NCBI RefSeq assembly: GCF_000025625.1
Contig: NC_013922.1
Coordinates: 1,178,001-1,242,000 of the forward strand
Source of the DNA: Natrialba magadii ATCC 43099
Lineage (GTDB): Archaea; Halobacteriota; Halobacteria; Halobacteriales; Natrialbaceae
Length of the DNA stretch: 64,000 bases
Direction of reading: 5' to 3'
Part shown: in pieces, positions 16,356 through 25,555 of the stretch
How positions within the stretch are numbered: position 1 is the stretch's first letter
Layout: the number at the start of each line of letters is the position of its first letter
Program-made: the position numbers and the translations under genes
Notes under the pieces: generated by a model
Database searches by the model: none
Told to the model about the DNA's origin: nothing
The model's input: only the letters and a program-made list of their open reading frames with translations

Positions 16356-17456
16356 ATGGCAGATGAGGGCGACGGGACGGGGAAACACCGACAGAGCCGA
16401 CTCTTGACCGACGACGACGGCACGTTCGACGCCGAACGCGCTCGTGACGAGTCGCTGCCGGTCGAGGACGGCGAGGTCATCGACACCGACGACCTTGCTG
16501 ATCATCAGCACTATATTGCGGGGCGAGGCATCTACGACGACCGAAATCGGGTCAACGACCTCACCGGCAAAGAGTGGAAGTACGCGACCAAGTCGGTCAT
16601 TGCGGAGCGCTACCCGCCGGATGTCCAGCACGACCTGCGAAGCGAACACGGTGGCCAGAAACCGCCCCGACTCTGTGCGGAACTCATCGGCCGGTTCAGC
16701 AAGGCCGGCGATACCGTCCTGGACCCGTTCGCCGGCGTCGGCGGCACCCTCCTCGGTGCGAGCTTCTGCGAACACGAGGGGACCGGTCTCCGCGAGGCCA
16801 TCGGCTTCGAGCGGACCGAGCGCTGGACCGAAATCTACGCCGAGGTACTCGAGTGCGAGAACGCGGAGCGTCGCGACCGCGGGGAACCCGAACTCGCCGC
16901 ACAGGACATGCGCCACGGCGACTGTGCGGACCTGATCGAGGAGGTTGACGACGACAGCGTGGATCTGCTCCTCACTGACGTCCCCTACTGGCACATGGAC
17001 GAACTCGAGCAGACGCGCAACGTCCACGAGGCCCGAGAGAGCAAGTTGGGGTCGTTCGACGTGGACGAAACGGGAGATGACGGGGCTGAGAAAGAAGATG
17101 GCACAGAGACCACCGGAGACGCAACGGAGCCTGTTGGAGACACGGCCGAAACCGCAACAAAAGACGACTGGCTCGCCGACATGGCCACCAAATTCGACCG
17201 CTTCACTGACGCCGTCGCCCCCGACGGCCACGTCGTCGTCTTCATCGGCGACATGTACCGCGACCAGTCCTACAAGTTCCTCTCGGCCGACCTTGCACGA
17301 GCGATTGAATCGACCGCTCCCCTAACCCTCGCGGCAAACCTGGTCTGGTACGACCCGACGAAAGACCTCCACGTCTACGGCTATCCGTTCTCGTTCGTCC
17401 CCTCGATGGTCCACCAAAATATCCTCGTTTTCCGCCCCGACGACACTGCAGACTGA
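16356..17456 (+). CDS. Solitary DNA amino-methyltransferase (N6-adenine/N4-cytosine type)
   Basis: This 366-residue protein has a SAM-binding motif I VLDPFAGVGGTLLGA (about 119-133) followed by a motif IV that reads TDVPYW (about 207-212) instead of the usual D/N-PPY. An acidic low-complexity insert (about 230-270, EKEDGTETTGDATE) sits right after motif IV. No restriction endonuclease lies nearby, so it may be an orphan epigenetic or RNA-modifying enzyme. A TTTAAG element about 31 bases upstream supports ATG 16356. The longer frame to 16200 is not supported. Confidence 0.8.
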   Translation: MADEGDGTGKHRQSRLLTDDDGTFDAERARDESLPVEDGEVIDTDDLADHQHYIAGRGIYDDRNRVNDLTGKEWKYATKSVIAERYPPDVQHDLRSEHGGQKPPRLCAELIGRFSKAGDTVLDPFAGVGGTLLGASFCEHEGTGLREAIGFERTERWTEIYAEVLECENAERRDRGEPELAAQDMRHGDCADLIEEVDDDSVDLLLTDVPYWHMDELEQTRNVHEARESKLGSFDVDETGDDGAEKEDGTETTGDATEPVGDTAETATKDDWLADMATKFDRFTDAVAPDGHVVVFIGDMYRDQSYKFLSADLARAIESTAPLTLAANLVWYDPTKDLHVYGYPFSFVPSMVHQNILVFRPDDTAD

Positions 17457-17538
17457 CGGTTGTTCGTTGGTTCGTTAGGTGCACTCGAGTACCCGACTGG
17501 TCCGTACCTCTTACAGCAGATCTGTTCCTCGGCCACCA

Positions 17539-18189
17539 CTACTGCAACGCCGTCCGCACCTCGTCTGCACTACTCGTCTCCGTCACCACCGCCACCTCGT
17601 CACCCGCCTCGAGTTCCGTCCCCGGCAGCGGAATCGTCAACGACTCGCGGGCTCGCCCGTGAGCATAGATCCGCGCCGACTCGGGTAACTCGAGCTCACT
17701 CATGCGCTTTCCGACTGCGGTCGAGCCGTCGGGGATTTCGAGAACGGTGAGCTGGAGATTCGTTGCGAGATCGGTGACGGCGTTGAAGTCGCCACCGAGC
17801 ATGGCGGTTTTCGCACCGGCCGCGCCGAGGCGTTCGGGGTAGATGATCTCGTCGACTTCGTCGGCGTATCTGGTATAGATTTCCTCGCGATAGTCCTCGT
17901 CGATTCGCAAAGCGGTCCGGCAGTCGTGGTGGTTACCGACCATACAGGCGGCGAAGTTGGCGTTGAGGTCGGGAGTGAACGCGCCGATTGCGTCTGCTGT
18001 TTCGATGTCGGCGTCGACGAGGACGGCTTCGTCTGCGCCGTCGCCCTGGACGGTTTCGAAGCCGTCGCCGCTCGCCCGATCGATCCGGTCGGGGTCGTTG
18101 TCGACGACGACCACGTCGTGTCCTTCCTCGCTGAGGATCCGACTGGTTCGAGAGCCCACGCGACCGTACCCAACGATGACGAACTTCAT
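17539..18189 (-). CDS. TrkA-type RCK protein (K+ transport regulator)
   Basis: This 216-residue protein has an N-terminal Rossmann RCK_N domain with the NAD-binding loop GYGRVG (7-12) and acidic strand end VVVDND (27-32), and a C-terminal TrkA_C domain (about 140-216, LPGTELEAGDEVAVV). Such proteins bind NAD(H) or nucleotides and gate TrkH-type or channel partners at the membrane. No membrane subunit gene is adjacent. ATG 18189 (MKFVIVGYG) matches the family start. Confidence 0.9.
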   Translation of the reverse strand: MKFVIVGYGRVGSRTSRILSEEGHDVVVVDNDPDRIDRASGDGFETVQGDGADEAVLVDADIETADAIGAFTPDLNANFAACMVGNHHDCRTALRIDEDYREEIYTRYADEVDEIIYPERLGAAGAKTAMLGGDFNAVTDLATNLQLTVLEIPDGSTAVGKRMSELELPESARIYAHGRARESLTIPLPGTELEAGDEVAVVTETSSADEVRTALQ

Positions 18190-18383
18190 GATAACACAGT
18201 ACATGCTCCGAGATGAAATACGTTCGTCCCATCACGGGTTGTGAACTGCTACTCCAATCGTGTCAATCACCACACCAACCTCTCTGCCACGGTATTCGAA
18301 TGTATGCACATATGTGGAACGGATTTCCGAAACTGAGACAAGAACTTTTAACTAAGCGCTGTGGATATGCTTGACCATCCAAC

Positions 18384-19829
18384 ATGGGGGTTACCGAAAC
18401 GATCGCGGACTACTTTGGATTCGATGAGTACGACACAAGCCTGTCGACCGAGGCGGTCGCGGGACTGACGACGTTCCTGGCGATGTCGTACATCATCATC
18501 GTCAACCCGACGATTCTGAGTAGTGCAATCCAGATCGACGGCTACACCGACACACAAACATTTCAGATGATCGCCGTTGCGACGATTCTCGCATCGATCG
18601 TCGCGACAATCGTGATGGCGTTCTGGGCGGACCGTCCGTTCGGACTCGCACCCGGAATGGGGTTAAACGCCTTCTTCGCGTTCACCGTCGTCATCGGACT
18701 CGGCGTCCCCTGGGAAGTCGCTCTCGCCGCCGTGTTCGTCGAAGGAATCATCTTCATCGCACTGACTGCAGTCGGTGCGCGTCGCTACATCATCGAACTA
18801 TTCCCGGAACCAGTCAAGTTCGCCGTTGGGGCCGGTATCGGTGTTTTCTTGCTCTTCCTCGGTCTGCAAGAGATCGAACTGGTCGTCGCCGACGATGCAA
18901 CGCTGGTCTATCTCGGCAACGTCGCGACGAGTCCCGTTGCCGCACTTTCGCTCGTCGGATTGGTACTGACGTTCGTCCTCTACGCTCGCGGTGTGCGTGG
19001 TGGGATCGTTCTCGGCATTCTCTTCACCGCGATCAGCGGCTGGCTGCTCACCCTCCTCGGCTTTGTCGCACCGGGTGAACTCGCGCCCGAAGACGAGTAC
19101 AACCAGATCACGAACGAGGGGCTGAGCGGCATCATCGACATGATCACGAGCGTTCAGTACGACTTTACGCCACTCATCTACGGCTTCGTGGACGGACTGG
19201 GGATGATCACTGAGGAGCCACTCGTCTTCGCGCTCGTCGTCTTCACGTTCTTCTTCGTCGACTTCTTCGACACCGCCGGCACGCTTATCGGCGTCTCCCA
19301 GATCGGTGGCTTCCTCAACGAGGACGGGAACCTGCCCGAGATGGAGCGCCCGCTGATGGCCGACGCAGTCGGCACAACCGTCGGTGCAATGATCGGGACC
19401 TCGACCGTGACGACGTTCATCGAATCCTCGGCCGGACTCGAGGAGGGCGGTCGAACCGGCTTCACCGCGCTGGTGGTCGCCGGTCTCTTCACGCTCTCGC
19501 TGCTGTTCGTCCCGCTGATGGGTGCGATTCCGCAGTACGCGACCTACATCGCGCTGGTCGTGGTCGGTATCATCATGCTCCAGGGCGTTGCTGACATCGA
19601 CTGGAACGACCCTGCCTGGCTGATCTCGAGTGGACTTACGATTACGATCATGCCGCTGACGGCCTCGATTGCGAACGGCCTGGCCGCGGGGATCATGAGC
19701 TACCCGCTTATCAAGGCGGCGGTGGGCGAGCGCGCTGACGTCTCGCTCGGTCAGTGGGCGCTCGTCGTTGCGTTCATCATCTACTATATTGCCTACTTCG
19801 CGACGGATGCTGGCATGCTGGCGTTCTGA
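18384..19829 (+). CDS. NCS2-family purine permease (AzgA/PbuG-like)
   Basis: This 481-residue membrane protein with 12-14 helices begins with the family signature YFGFDEYDTSLSTEAVAGLTTF-type segment (about 8-32). It carries APGMGLNAFFAF in helix 3 and the NCS2 motif with VDFFDTAGTLIGVSQ near 290-305, followed by TSTVTTFIESSAG. These match adenine/guanine/hypoxanthine permeases of the AzgA group. A TTTTAA element lies about 35 bases before ATG 18384. Substrate by family only. Confidence 0.92.
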   Translation: MGVTETIADYFGFDEYDTSLSTEAVAGLTTFLAMSYIIIVNPTILSSAIQIDGYTDTQTFQMIAVATILASIVATIVMAFWADRPFGLAPGMGLNAFFAFTVVIGLGVPWEVALAAVFVEGIIFIALTAVGARRYIIELFPEPVKFAVGAGIGVFLLFLGLQEIELVVADDATLVYLGNVATSPVAALSLVGLVLTFVLYARGVRGGIVLGILFTAISGWLLTLLGFVAPGELAPEDEYNQITNEGLSGIIDMITSVQYDFTPLIYGFVDGLGMITEEPLVFALVVFTFFFVDFFDTAGTLIGVSQIGGFLNEDGNLPEMERPLMADAVGTTVGAMIGTSTVTTFIESSAGLEEGGRTGFTALVVAGLFTLSLLFVPLMGAIPQYATYIALVVVGIIMLQGVADIDWNDPAWLISSGLTITIMPLTASIANGLAAGIMSYPLIKAAVGERADVSLGQWALVVAFIIYYIAYFATDAGMLAF

Positions 19830-19831
19830 CG

Positions 19832-19866
19832 GCTGACGGCAGACGGCTGACGGCTGACGGCTGACG
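19832..19866. repeat. 7-bp tandem repeat (GACGGCT)
   Basis: About five copies of GACGGCT, one of them variant, directly after the permease stop codon. Non-coding. Confidence 0.75.
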
Positions 19867-19983
19867 CGGGGCACCGTCCCCGGTGTTTTGTCACTCCATT
19901 TGTCACCGTTTACTACACCGCACCGCCAACCGATCGATACCGCTACCGGTGTCCTCATACACCTCCATCCGTTAGCCCTTCGT

Positions 19984-20232
19984 ATGGCTGACATCACACT
20001 GTACAATCTTCCCGGCTGTCCATTCTGCGTCAAGGTCCAATCGAAACTCGACGAACTCGAACTCGAGTATGATGTAATCAACGTCGAACGAGACCACGCG
20101 AAACGAACGGAGGTCGAAGCAGTGAGTGGGCAGACTGGCGTCCCAGTTATCACTGATGAAGCAACCGATGTCGAGGGAATGCACGAAAGCGATGATATCG
20201 TTGCCTATCTCGAGGAAATGTACGGAGCCTGA
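19984..20232 (+). CDS. Glutaredoxin-like thiol oxidoreductase
   Basis: This 82-residue thioredoxin-fold protein has active site CPFC (C12-C15) preceded by ITLYNLPG. It also has the cis-proline loop TGVPVI and the C-terminal helix DDIVAYLEEMYG. It reduces disulphides or mixed thiols in the cytoplasm. In haloarchaea the partner thiol is likely gamma-glutamylcysteine. ATG 19984 (MADITLYN) is the family start. The upstream 32-codon extension is not conserved-looking. Confidence 0.93.
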   Translation: MADITLYNLPGCPFCVKVQSKLDELELEYDVINVERDHAKRTEVEAVSGQTGVPVITDEATDVEGMHESDDIVAYLEEMYGA

Positions 20233-20285
20233 AAGACCTGTCAGGTGGAACGAATCGCTATCGATGGCCCGTCGTCGACCTGACG

Positions 20286-22226
20286 CTACCGTTGAATCGA
20301 CCGCGTAAGCGTAAACACGAATAGCGCGATGAGAAAGGCCCCAACGAACGCCTGCACTTGTGCTGCCAGTCGAACGGCGGTGCGCTCGACCGGTACGGAG
20401 CCGCCCAGTACGAGCGTTACGAACGATTCGAGACTAAACATCAGGTAGCCGACGGAACCTCCATATGGCGGTGAGCCCGGCCAAAGCGCCGCGTACAAGA
20501 GCGCAAACCCAGCGACGATTCCAGCAGCAGTCAGGACGACCCGACCCGGTCGTTCGCCGTGACCGGCGACAGCACCGAAGATCGCATTTGCGACCCACTT
20601 ACCGCTATCGACGATTCTCGACCGTGACCAACCCGCCTCTCGTGCGCGTTTTGCGTGTCCATCTCGCCGGTAGCGCATCTCGTGGCGGAAGAACTCGCCG
20701 GCAGCCTTGCTATCGCCGACGGCTTTTGCACCGTGTTTTGCCTTGAGGTACGTGCTCTCGAGTGTTTCTGGCGACCATTGTCGCTCGTCTCTGTCTCTGT
20801 CTCTGTCTCTGTCTCTGTCTCCGTCGCCTGCACCCTCGCTTCCATGGTTCCCCTCGTGGAGTCGCCACCCACTGGACTCGAGTGCACTCCGCACGGTCCG
20901 ATCCCGGAAGTCGAACCCGTCGAAGTGCGTGTTTTCGATGATGAACTGGGAGAGCGACAGCGGAACCGTTTCCGTCCGGTTTTCAGTGTCGGTGTTGCCC
21001 TCCGTACCAGTGGCTCCGTCGGTCTCACTGTCGCTTTTCGTTCCCCACTCGATCGGTCCAACTTCGGCACCCGAAAGATCGTACGTGAGTGACGCAACCG
21101 TTTCTAGTCGTCCACCAGAGAGCACTGCGCCGGACAGATCAACCAGACAGGAATCGGCATCGCACTCGAGTCCCGTGAGCAATAGTCGGTCGGCAAACGT
21201 CGCCTGTGCGAAGACGGCTCGAGATGGAACGGTGACGTTGGTGAGTCGGACGACATCCTCGAAGGTCCCGTCCTGGAACATTGCCTCCTGTCGAATCGTC
21301 GCACCGCCGAAACGGGTCGGCCCAGCGACAGTTACGTTCCACCAGTTGAGTCCACCGGCGAAGGTAGCACCGGAAAAGAACGCTTCGCCCTGAAACGAGG
21401 CGTTGCTGAACGACGACTCCTCGATTGCTGTCGCCCTGTCGAAGAGTGCGTCGTCCCCAAATCTGGCACCAGGCGCATCGATCCCGCGACCAGTTTCCAC
21501 TCCGCGGCAGACGGCACGACCGCCGAACGTCGCATCGGGTAGCGAGAGGTCGCCCGTAACCACGGTATTCGATATCGAGACGCGATCGTCGAACCGTGCG
21601 TCACCTGCACGTAGATCGCCGTCGATGTGAGCGTCTGCAACTGAGACTGACTGTTGTGCACGGATAGTCGAACACTCAAAATCACCGTTGCAGATCGCAC
21701 CATCGAACTGGAGCGGGTTCTCGACTGTCGCCTTGCGCAGATCGACCCCCTGTTCGATAGTCGCGTGACGGAGATCGATTGGGTAGTTATCTCGAGTAGC
21801 CAGTGTTTCGTGGCGAAGGTCGAGCGAAACGAATATCGCTCCGATGAACTGTTTGCTCCGACGACGGTCTCGCTTGCCGTCGCTGTCGCTATCTCTATCA
21901 CTATCACTATCACTATCACTATCGCTATCGTTATCGTTTCCGTCCGGGTTACTACAGACTGCGTCTCGGAGCGCGTCACCCGTTTCGCTGGGGTCCCAGT
22001 CCCGTTCTGCAAGCGGGGTGTGAAAGCGACAGTATCCATCGTTCCCGTCGGCGGACCGATGGCATCGCCACGTTCCGTCGGCGTTCAACTCGCTTGTATC
22101 CAGTGTGTTTCCGGTTTCGGCCGTTCGTTCCCATCCATCGGGATCGAATTCGTACTGACACTGGCGCTCACGCTCACACTCGCGCTCACGCTCACGCTCA
22201 CGCTCACACTCACTCTCGCTCGTCAC
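20286..22226 (-). CDS. Pentapeptide-repeat-like protein with C-terminal two-helix channel-like domain
   Basis: This 646-residue protein has an N-terminal region rich in (E-R/E-C) and (S-D) dipeptides (1-130). A long right-handed beta-helix of degenerate pentapeptide repeats follows (about 130-400, units such as ATFAG, ARFGD, ATIRQ). Next come a charged helical stretch and two membrane helices (about 548-570 and 610-640) flanking a pore-loop-like segment YLMFSLESFVTLVLGGS. The arrangement resembles pentapeptide proteins joined to an ion-channel (Ion_trans_2) module, but the canonical TxGYG filter is absent. Dipeptide tracts come from 6-bp repeats in the DNA. Confidence 0.75.
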   Translation of the reverse strand: MTSESECERERERERECERERQCQYEFDPDGWERTAETGNTLDTSELNADGTWRCHRSADGNDGYCRFHTPLAERDWDPSETGDALRDAVCSNPDGNDNDSDSDSDSDSDRDSDSDGKRDRRRSKQFIGAIFVSLDLRHETLATRDNYPIDLRHATIEQGVDLRKATVENPLQFDGAICNGDFECSTIRAQQSVSVADAHIDGDLRAGDARFDDRVSISNTVVTGDLSLPDATFGGRAVCRGVETGRGIDAPGARFGDDALFDRATAIEESSFSNASFQGEAFFSGATFAGGLNWWNVTVAGPTRFGGATIRQEAMFQDGTFEDVVRLTNVTVPSRAVFAQATFADRLLLTGLECDADSCLVDLSGAVLSGGRLETVASLTYDLSGAEVGPIEWGTKSDSETDGATGTEGNTDTENRTETVPLSLSQFIIENTHFDGFDFRDRTVRSALESSGWRLHEGNHGSEGAGDGDRDRDRDRDRDERQWSPETLESTYLKAKHGAKAVGDSKAAGEFFRHEMRYRRDGHAKRAREAGWSRSRIVDSGKWVANAIFGAVAGHGERPGRVVLTAAGIVAGFALLYAALWPGSPPYGGSVGYLMFSLESFVTLVLGGSVPVERTAVRLAAQVQAFVGAFLIALFVFTLTRSIQR

Positions 22227-22263
22227 ACCTTACCTGTCCGCGAAACCAAAATAAATCGACCGG

Positions 22264-23229
22264 CTAGGCTGCTTCCTCGTGCTCTGCGCGCTCGCGAATC
22301 ACGTCTCGAAGTTCGTCTGTATCGCGAAGGTTCTCGAGTTCCTCGCGTTCGACGAGCGCCGTGCCGTCGACGGACTCCTGCTTGGCGCGGTCGACGACGT
22401 ACACCGATCGCGTGCGGGTGACGTGCCCGATCGAACTCATGATGCGGGCGCGCTTCTCTGCGGCCTTGGTGAACTTCGAGTGGCCGGTGAGGACGACTTC
22501 GCTGTCGTCTTCGTCCTTGCTGACGGCCTTGAACGGCGAGCGGATCGTCGGGTGAACGCTGTAGCCGGCTCGTGTGAGAACGGCGACGACCTGTTTGTCG
22601 TCCGGATCGGCCTCGGGGTCGTCCGGCGTATCATCGGTCTCGTGGACGTCGTCTGCACCCTCGAGCACGTCGACGGGGCTCGTCAGCGGCGCGTTGAAGA
22701 GATCCTCAAGTGCCATTGCGACTTCGACGGAGGCGTTCATCCCGTCTTCGTACTTCGAAACGGTGCGCCGGGAGACGCCGAGTTCGGTTGCGAGTTGGCC
22801 GAGACTCCAGTCGCGGCCCTCGCGTTCGTCGGCGAGAAGATCGCCGTCGATGTTGACGTAGAGGCCGCCGGGTGCGGCGTAGATCAGCGGCGGCACGTCC
22901 TCGATGAACAAGTTGTACGCGGTGTCGGGACTCAGGACCGGAACGCCGTGGCGGAAGTAGACGACGTCTGGCTTGAGATCCTCGTCACGACTGCGCAGAC
23001 CGAGCACGAGCGGCGTCGCCTGGAGATAGGTTCCGAGACGACGCATCTCGTGGCCGGTCGCTTCGTTGAACGCATCGATATTGCCGAGAATCTTGACGAG
23101 CAACAGGTCCTCGCCACGACGCGCGGCGATATCGAAACTCTTCGGGCGGATTGCACACCGGTCACTGACGACGAATCCCGCGTCCTCTAACATCGCGGTC
23201 ACGTTGCCGACCAGTGCGGAGCGGGACAT
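22264..23229 (-). CDS. Putative HTH-type transcriptional regulatory protein (archaeal, MJ1545-like)
   Basis: This 321-residue protein has an N-terminal nuclease-like/sensor fold (1-110, with [17 protein letters not shown]) and a Cro/C1 helix-turn-helix at about 142-166 ([19 protein letters not shown]). A C-terminal domain of about 110 residues follows an acidic linker ([15 protein letters not shown]). This matches the archaeal family annotated as putative HTH-type transcriptional regulatory protein. It is probably an autoregulated DNA-binding protein. It diverges from the tiaS-side genes. Targets unknown. Confidence 0.88.
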   Translation of the reverse strand: MSRSALVGNVTAMLEDAGFVVSDRCAIRPKSFDIAARRGEDLLLVKILGNIDAFNEATGHEMRRLGTYLQATPLVLGLRSRDEDLKPDVVYFRHGVPVLSPDTAYNLFIEDVPPLIYAAPGGLYVNIDGDLLADEREGRDWSLGQLATELGVSRRTVSKYEDGMNASVEVAMALEDLFNAPLTSPVDVLEGADDVHETDDTPDDPEADPDDKQVVAVLTRAGYSVHPTIRSPFKAVSKDEDDSEVVLTGHSKFTKAAEKRARIMSSIGHVTRTRSVYVVDRAKQESVDGTALVEREELENLRDTDELRDVIRERAEHEEAA

Positions 23230-23318
23230 AGGGTATTGTAAGCTATTCCTCCTACAAGAGCGTTTCCCCGCGATGGCTACCTGCGGGGTCGCGATTGGAG
23301 GGTGTATCAGCAGTATTC

Positions 23319-23444
23319 TTATGTAGGGTCGACAGTGCTCATGTATAATTGTTCGTCTCGCATCGGCTGCTGATTCTGCTGCTCCAGTCGCCGCAGTTCA
23401 CTGGAACAGTTGGCACACCGAAAGGCGTTACTCACGCCCGTCAT
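23319..23444 (-). CDS. Possible small CxxC protein (41 aa)
   Basis: A 41-codon frame from ATG 23444 begins [23 protein letters not shown] and has one CxxC pair. Its start is only 11 bases from the divergent tiaS start, so the two would share or overlap promoters. The single CxxC could form half of a zinc site in a dimer. It may be spurious. Support is limited to the CxxC motif and its lying in an otherwise empty gap. Confidence 0.35.
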   Translation of the reverse strand: MTGVSNAFRCANCSSELRRLEQQNQQPMRDEQLYMSTVDPT

Positions 23445-23455
23445 AAGACTCGCTG

Positions 23456-24838
23456 ATGACGATCGTCGGGCTCGACGACACAGATTCCCGTGAACACGGT
23501 ATGTGTACGACCTACGCCGCCGCACAGGTTGCAAAGCAACTGCGTCGTGAGGCTGGCGCCGCGGTCGCTCGCACCCTCCTCGTCCGGCTCAACCCCGCAG
23601 TTGAATACAAAACGCGCGGCAACGCCGCGCTCGCGATCCACACCGACTGCGATCCTGCTCGCGCGTTCGAAATTTCACAGGGAGTACTCGAGTCCCTCGC
23701 GGAAACGCGCGACGAACGGACCAACCCGGGACTGGTCGTCGCGGACGTCGATCCCGACGCTGGCGAGGACGCGATTCCGGCGTCACTCGCCCGCTTTTCC
23801 ACGCGCGCAATCAGAGATCACCTCTCGCGCGCTGCGGCCGAGACGCTGATCACCGACCACGACTACCAGTCCTGGCACGCGGGAAACGGCCGCGGGCGAA
23901 TCGGCGCGCTGGCTGCAATCGGCGCTTGGCGCGCGCTCTCGGACTGGACCTACGAACAGATCTCCTACCGCGAACCCGAACGGTGGGGAACGCCGCGCGA
24001 GGTCGACCACAACAGCGTCTTCGCGGCCGCAGCAGCCGGCTATCCCGACGTGTGGGACACCGTCGACCGCGGAGAGAACGAACCCGTCTGCGTCCCCCAC
24101 ACACCGGGGCCGATCCTTCACGGGATCCGTGGCGACTACCCCGAGGCCGTCCACCGCGTCGCCGAACAGATCGACAGCGAGCCGGTGTACTCGAGTCACC
24201 TGTTCGTGACGAACCAGGGGACGGACGTGCATTTGCGGGATGTAACTGTGACTGTGGGTGCTGACAGTGGCTCAGGGATCACTGAGGCGGATACCGGTGC
24301 AGCGACCACGACCACCCTGCAGGACGGCCGCGCCTACCGACTCGACGCACGAGTCGTTGCTGAGCCGGAGACGCGACGCGGCGGCCACGTCTTCGTCGAC
24401 GTTGAGCCGAAGGGTGTGGCAGTCGACGATGCGGACAGCACCGCTAGCTCACCGTCCACTCTCTCCTGTGCCGCCTTCGAACCCACCAAACGCTTTCGCG
24501 ACCACGTTCGCGCACTGCGACCCGGCGACCGCCTCACCGTCTGTGGGGAACTCGCCGGCGGCACGCTCAAACTCGAGAAGGTCGCCATCCGCGACCTCGA
24601 CACCACCGACCTCGTGACACCGGTCTGTCCCGACTGCGAGCGAACGATGGAGAGCGCGGGCCGCGATCAGGGCTATCGCTGTCGAGATTGTGGAACCGAC
24701 GCACCCGGGAAGGAACGCACTGAGATCGAGCGGGGACTCGAGTTGGGCTGGTACGAGGTGCCGCCGTGTGCGCGGAGACATATCGCGAAACCGCTGGTTC
24801 GGGGTGGGTTCGACGGGCCGGTGCATCCGGAGCGCTAA
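23456..24838 (+). CDS. tiaS: tRNA(Ile2) 2-agmatinylcytidine synthetase (TiaS)
   Basis: TiaS attaches agmatine to C34 of tRNA-Ile(CAU) so that it reads AUA codons, an essential archaeal step. This 460-residue protein opens with IVGLDDTDSREHGMCTTY, the signature of the TiaS catalytic domain. It has the H-A-G-N-G-R-G-R-I-G-A loop near 141-151, an OB-fold region (about 290-385), and a C-terminal zinc ribbon (CPDC at about 393-396 and CRDC at 412-415). ATG 23456 places the DDTD motif at the expected position. It is linked by agmatine use to the agmatinase encoded at 48901. Confidence 0.95.
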   Translation: MTIVGLDDTDSREHGMCTTYAAAQVAKQLRREAGAAVARTLLVRLNPAVEYKTRGNAALAIHTDCDPARAFEISQGVLESLAETRDERTNPGLVVADVDPDAGEDAIPASLARFSTRAIRDHLSRAAAETLITDHDYQSWHAGNGRGRIGALAAIGAWRALSDWTYEQISYREPERWGTPREVDHNSVFAAAAAGYPDVWDTVDRGENEPVCVPHTPGPILHGIRGDYPEAVHRVAEQIDSEPVYSSHLFVTNQGTDVHLRDVTVTVGADSGSGITEADTGAATTTTLQDGRAYRLDARVVAEPETRRGGHVFVDVEPKGVAVDDADSTASSPSTLSCAAFEPTKRFRDHVRALRPGDRLTVCGELAGGTLKLEKVAIRDLDTTDLVTPVCPDCERTMESAGRDQGYRCRDCGTDAPGKERTEIERGLELGWYEVPPCARRHIAKPLVRGGFDGPVHPER

Positions 24839-24906
24839 GGGCGCGTTGGAGTGGAGTCGCCGGAACGTGACCGGAGATTCTTTGTTCCCGCCGTCGTGCA
24901 GCCGAT

Positions 24907-25122
24907 ATGGGACTATCGACGAGTGCGGACCCGAAGCCGCCGGGTGTGTTCGCGTTCGAGATGCTGGCAGCGCTGCTCGTTCCGCCGCTGGTCGGTGGCG
25001 CTGGACTCGCAGCGGTGAGCGGGACTGAGAACTTTCTTCCGGGATTCGGTATCGGGCTTCTGCTGGGGATTATGCTTGCATCGCTCAGACGGGAGATTCG
25101 TGGCGTACGGGGCGGCGAATGA
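24907..25122 (+). CDS. Small two-helix membrane protein
   Basis: This 71-residue protein has two hydrophobic helices (about 17-38 and 46-62) joined by a short loop (SGTENFLPGF), ending in a basic tail RREIRGVRGGE. The start MGLSTSADPKPPG has GC-rich third positions typical of coding sequence here. No family recognised. It follows tiaS by 68 bp on the same strand. Confidence 0.6.
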   Translation: MGLSTSADPKPPGVFAFEMLAALLVPPLVGGAGLAAVSGTENFLPGFGIGLLLGIMLASLRREIRGVRGGE

Positions 25123-25188
25123 TGCGAGCGTGCAGGGTGAGAAAGAGATGCGGGGCCAGCGTCGAACAGCTGACACTGCGAATACAGC

Positions 25189-25392
25189 CTACGGGACACT
25201 CACGCCGCGTCGAGCCAGGAACTCGCCCACGGCCTTGATCTCGACTGGACTGCCGATGATCCGACAGTAGTTCTCGCCCTCCGGGAACACCGTGATGGTA
25301 AACTCCTCGGTGAGCTGTGGCTCGAGACTCTCGACAGCCTCGGCCGGGAGGACGATTTGCGTACTGTCACGCAGCCGTGTCGGGTCTGACAT
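25189..25392 (-). CDS. VNG_1110C-like small haloarchaeal protein
   Basis: This 67-residue protein has MSDPTRLRDSTQIVLP at the start and CRIIGSPVEIKAVGEFLARR towards the end. It matches, from memory, a conserved haloarchaeal family named after Halobacterium VNG_1110C. Compact alpha/beta, no membrane segment, function unknown. ATG 25392 gives the family length. The longer upstream frame covers the divergent promoter region of drg. Confidence 0.82.
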   Translation of the reverse strand: MSDPTRLRDSTQIVLPAEAVESLEPQLTEEFTITVFPEGENYCRIIGSPVEIKAVGEFLARRGVSVP

Positions 25393-25555
25393 CTGCTTAG
25401 GCTGCGGTTTTGCCTGGTCCCGTTTATCTGTGTCGGAATTCAGTTTGTATTGGTAATAGGACCGGGAACAATGAACAGGAGCGGGGACTCGAACACGACT
25501 CGCCGTTCCCTCGCATGGAAAGGGTTTTTCGGGACGACCGGCTGGGTATAGACAA

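Noticed and set aside
20785-22219. CRISPR-like array suggested by periodic repeats
   Set aside because: Repeats are 6-bp in-frame microsatellites without spacers.
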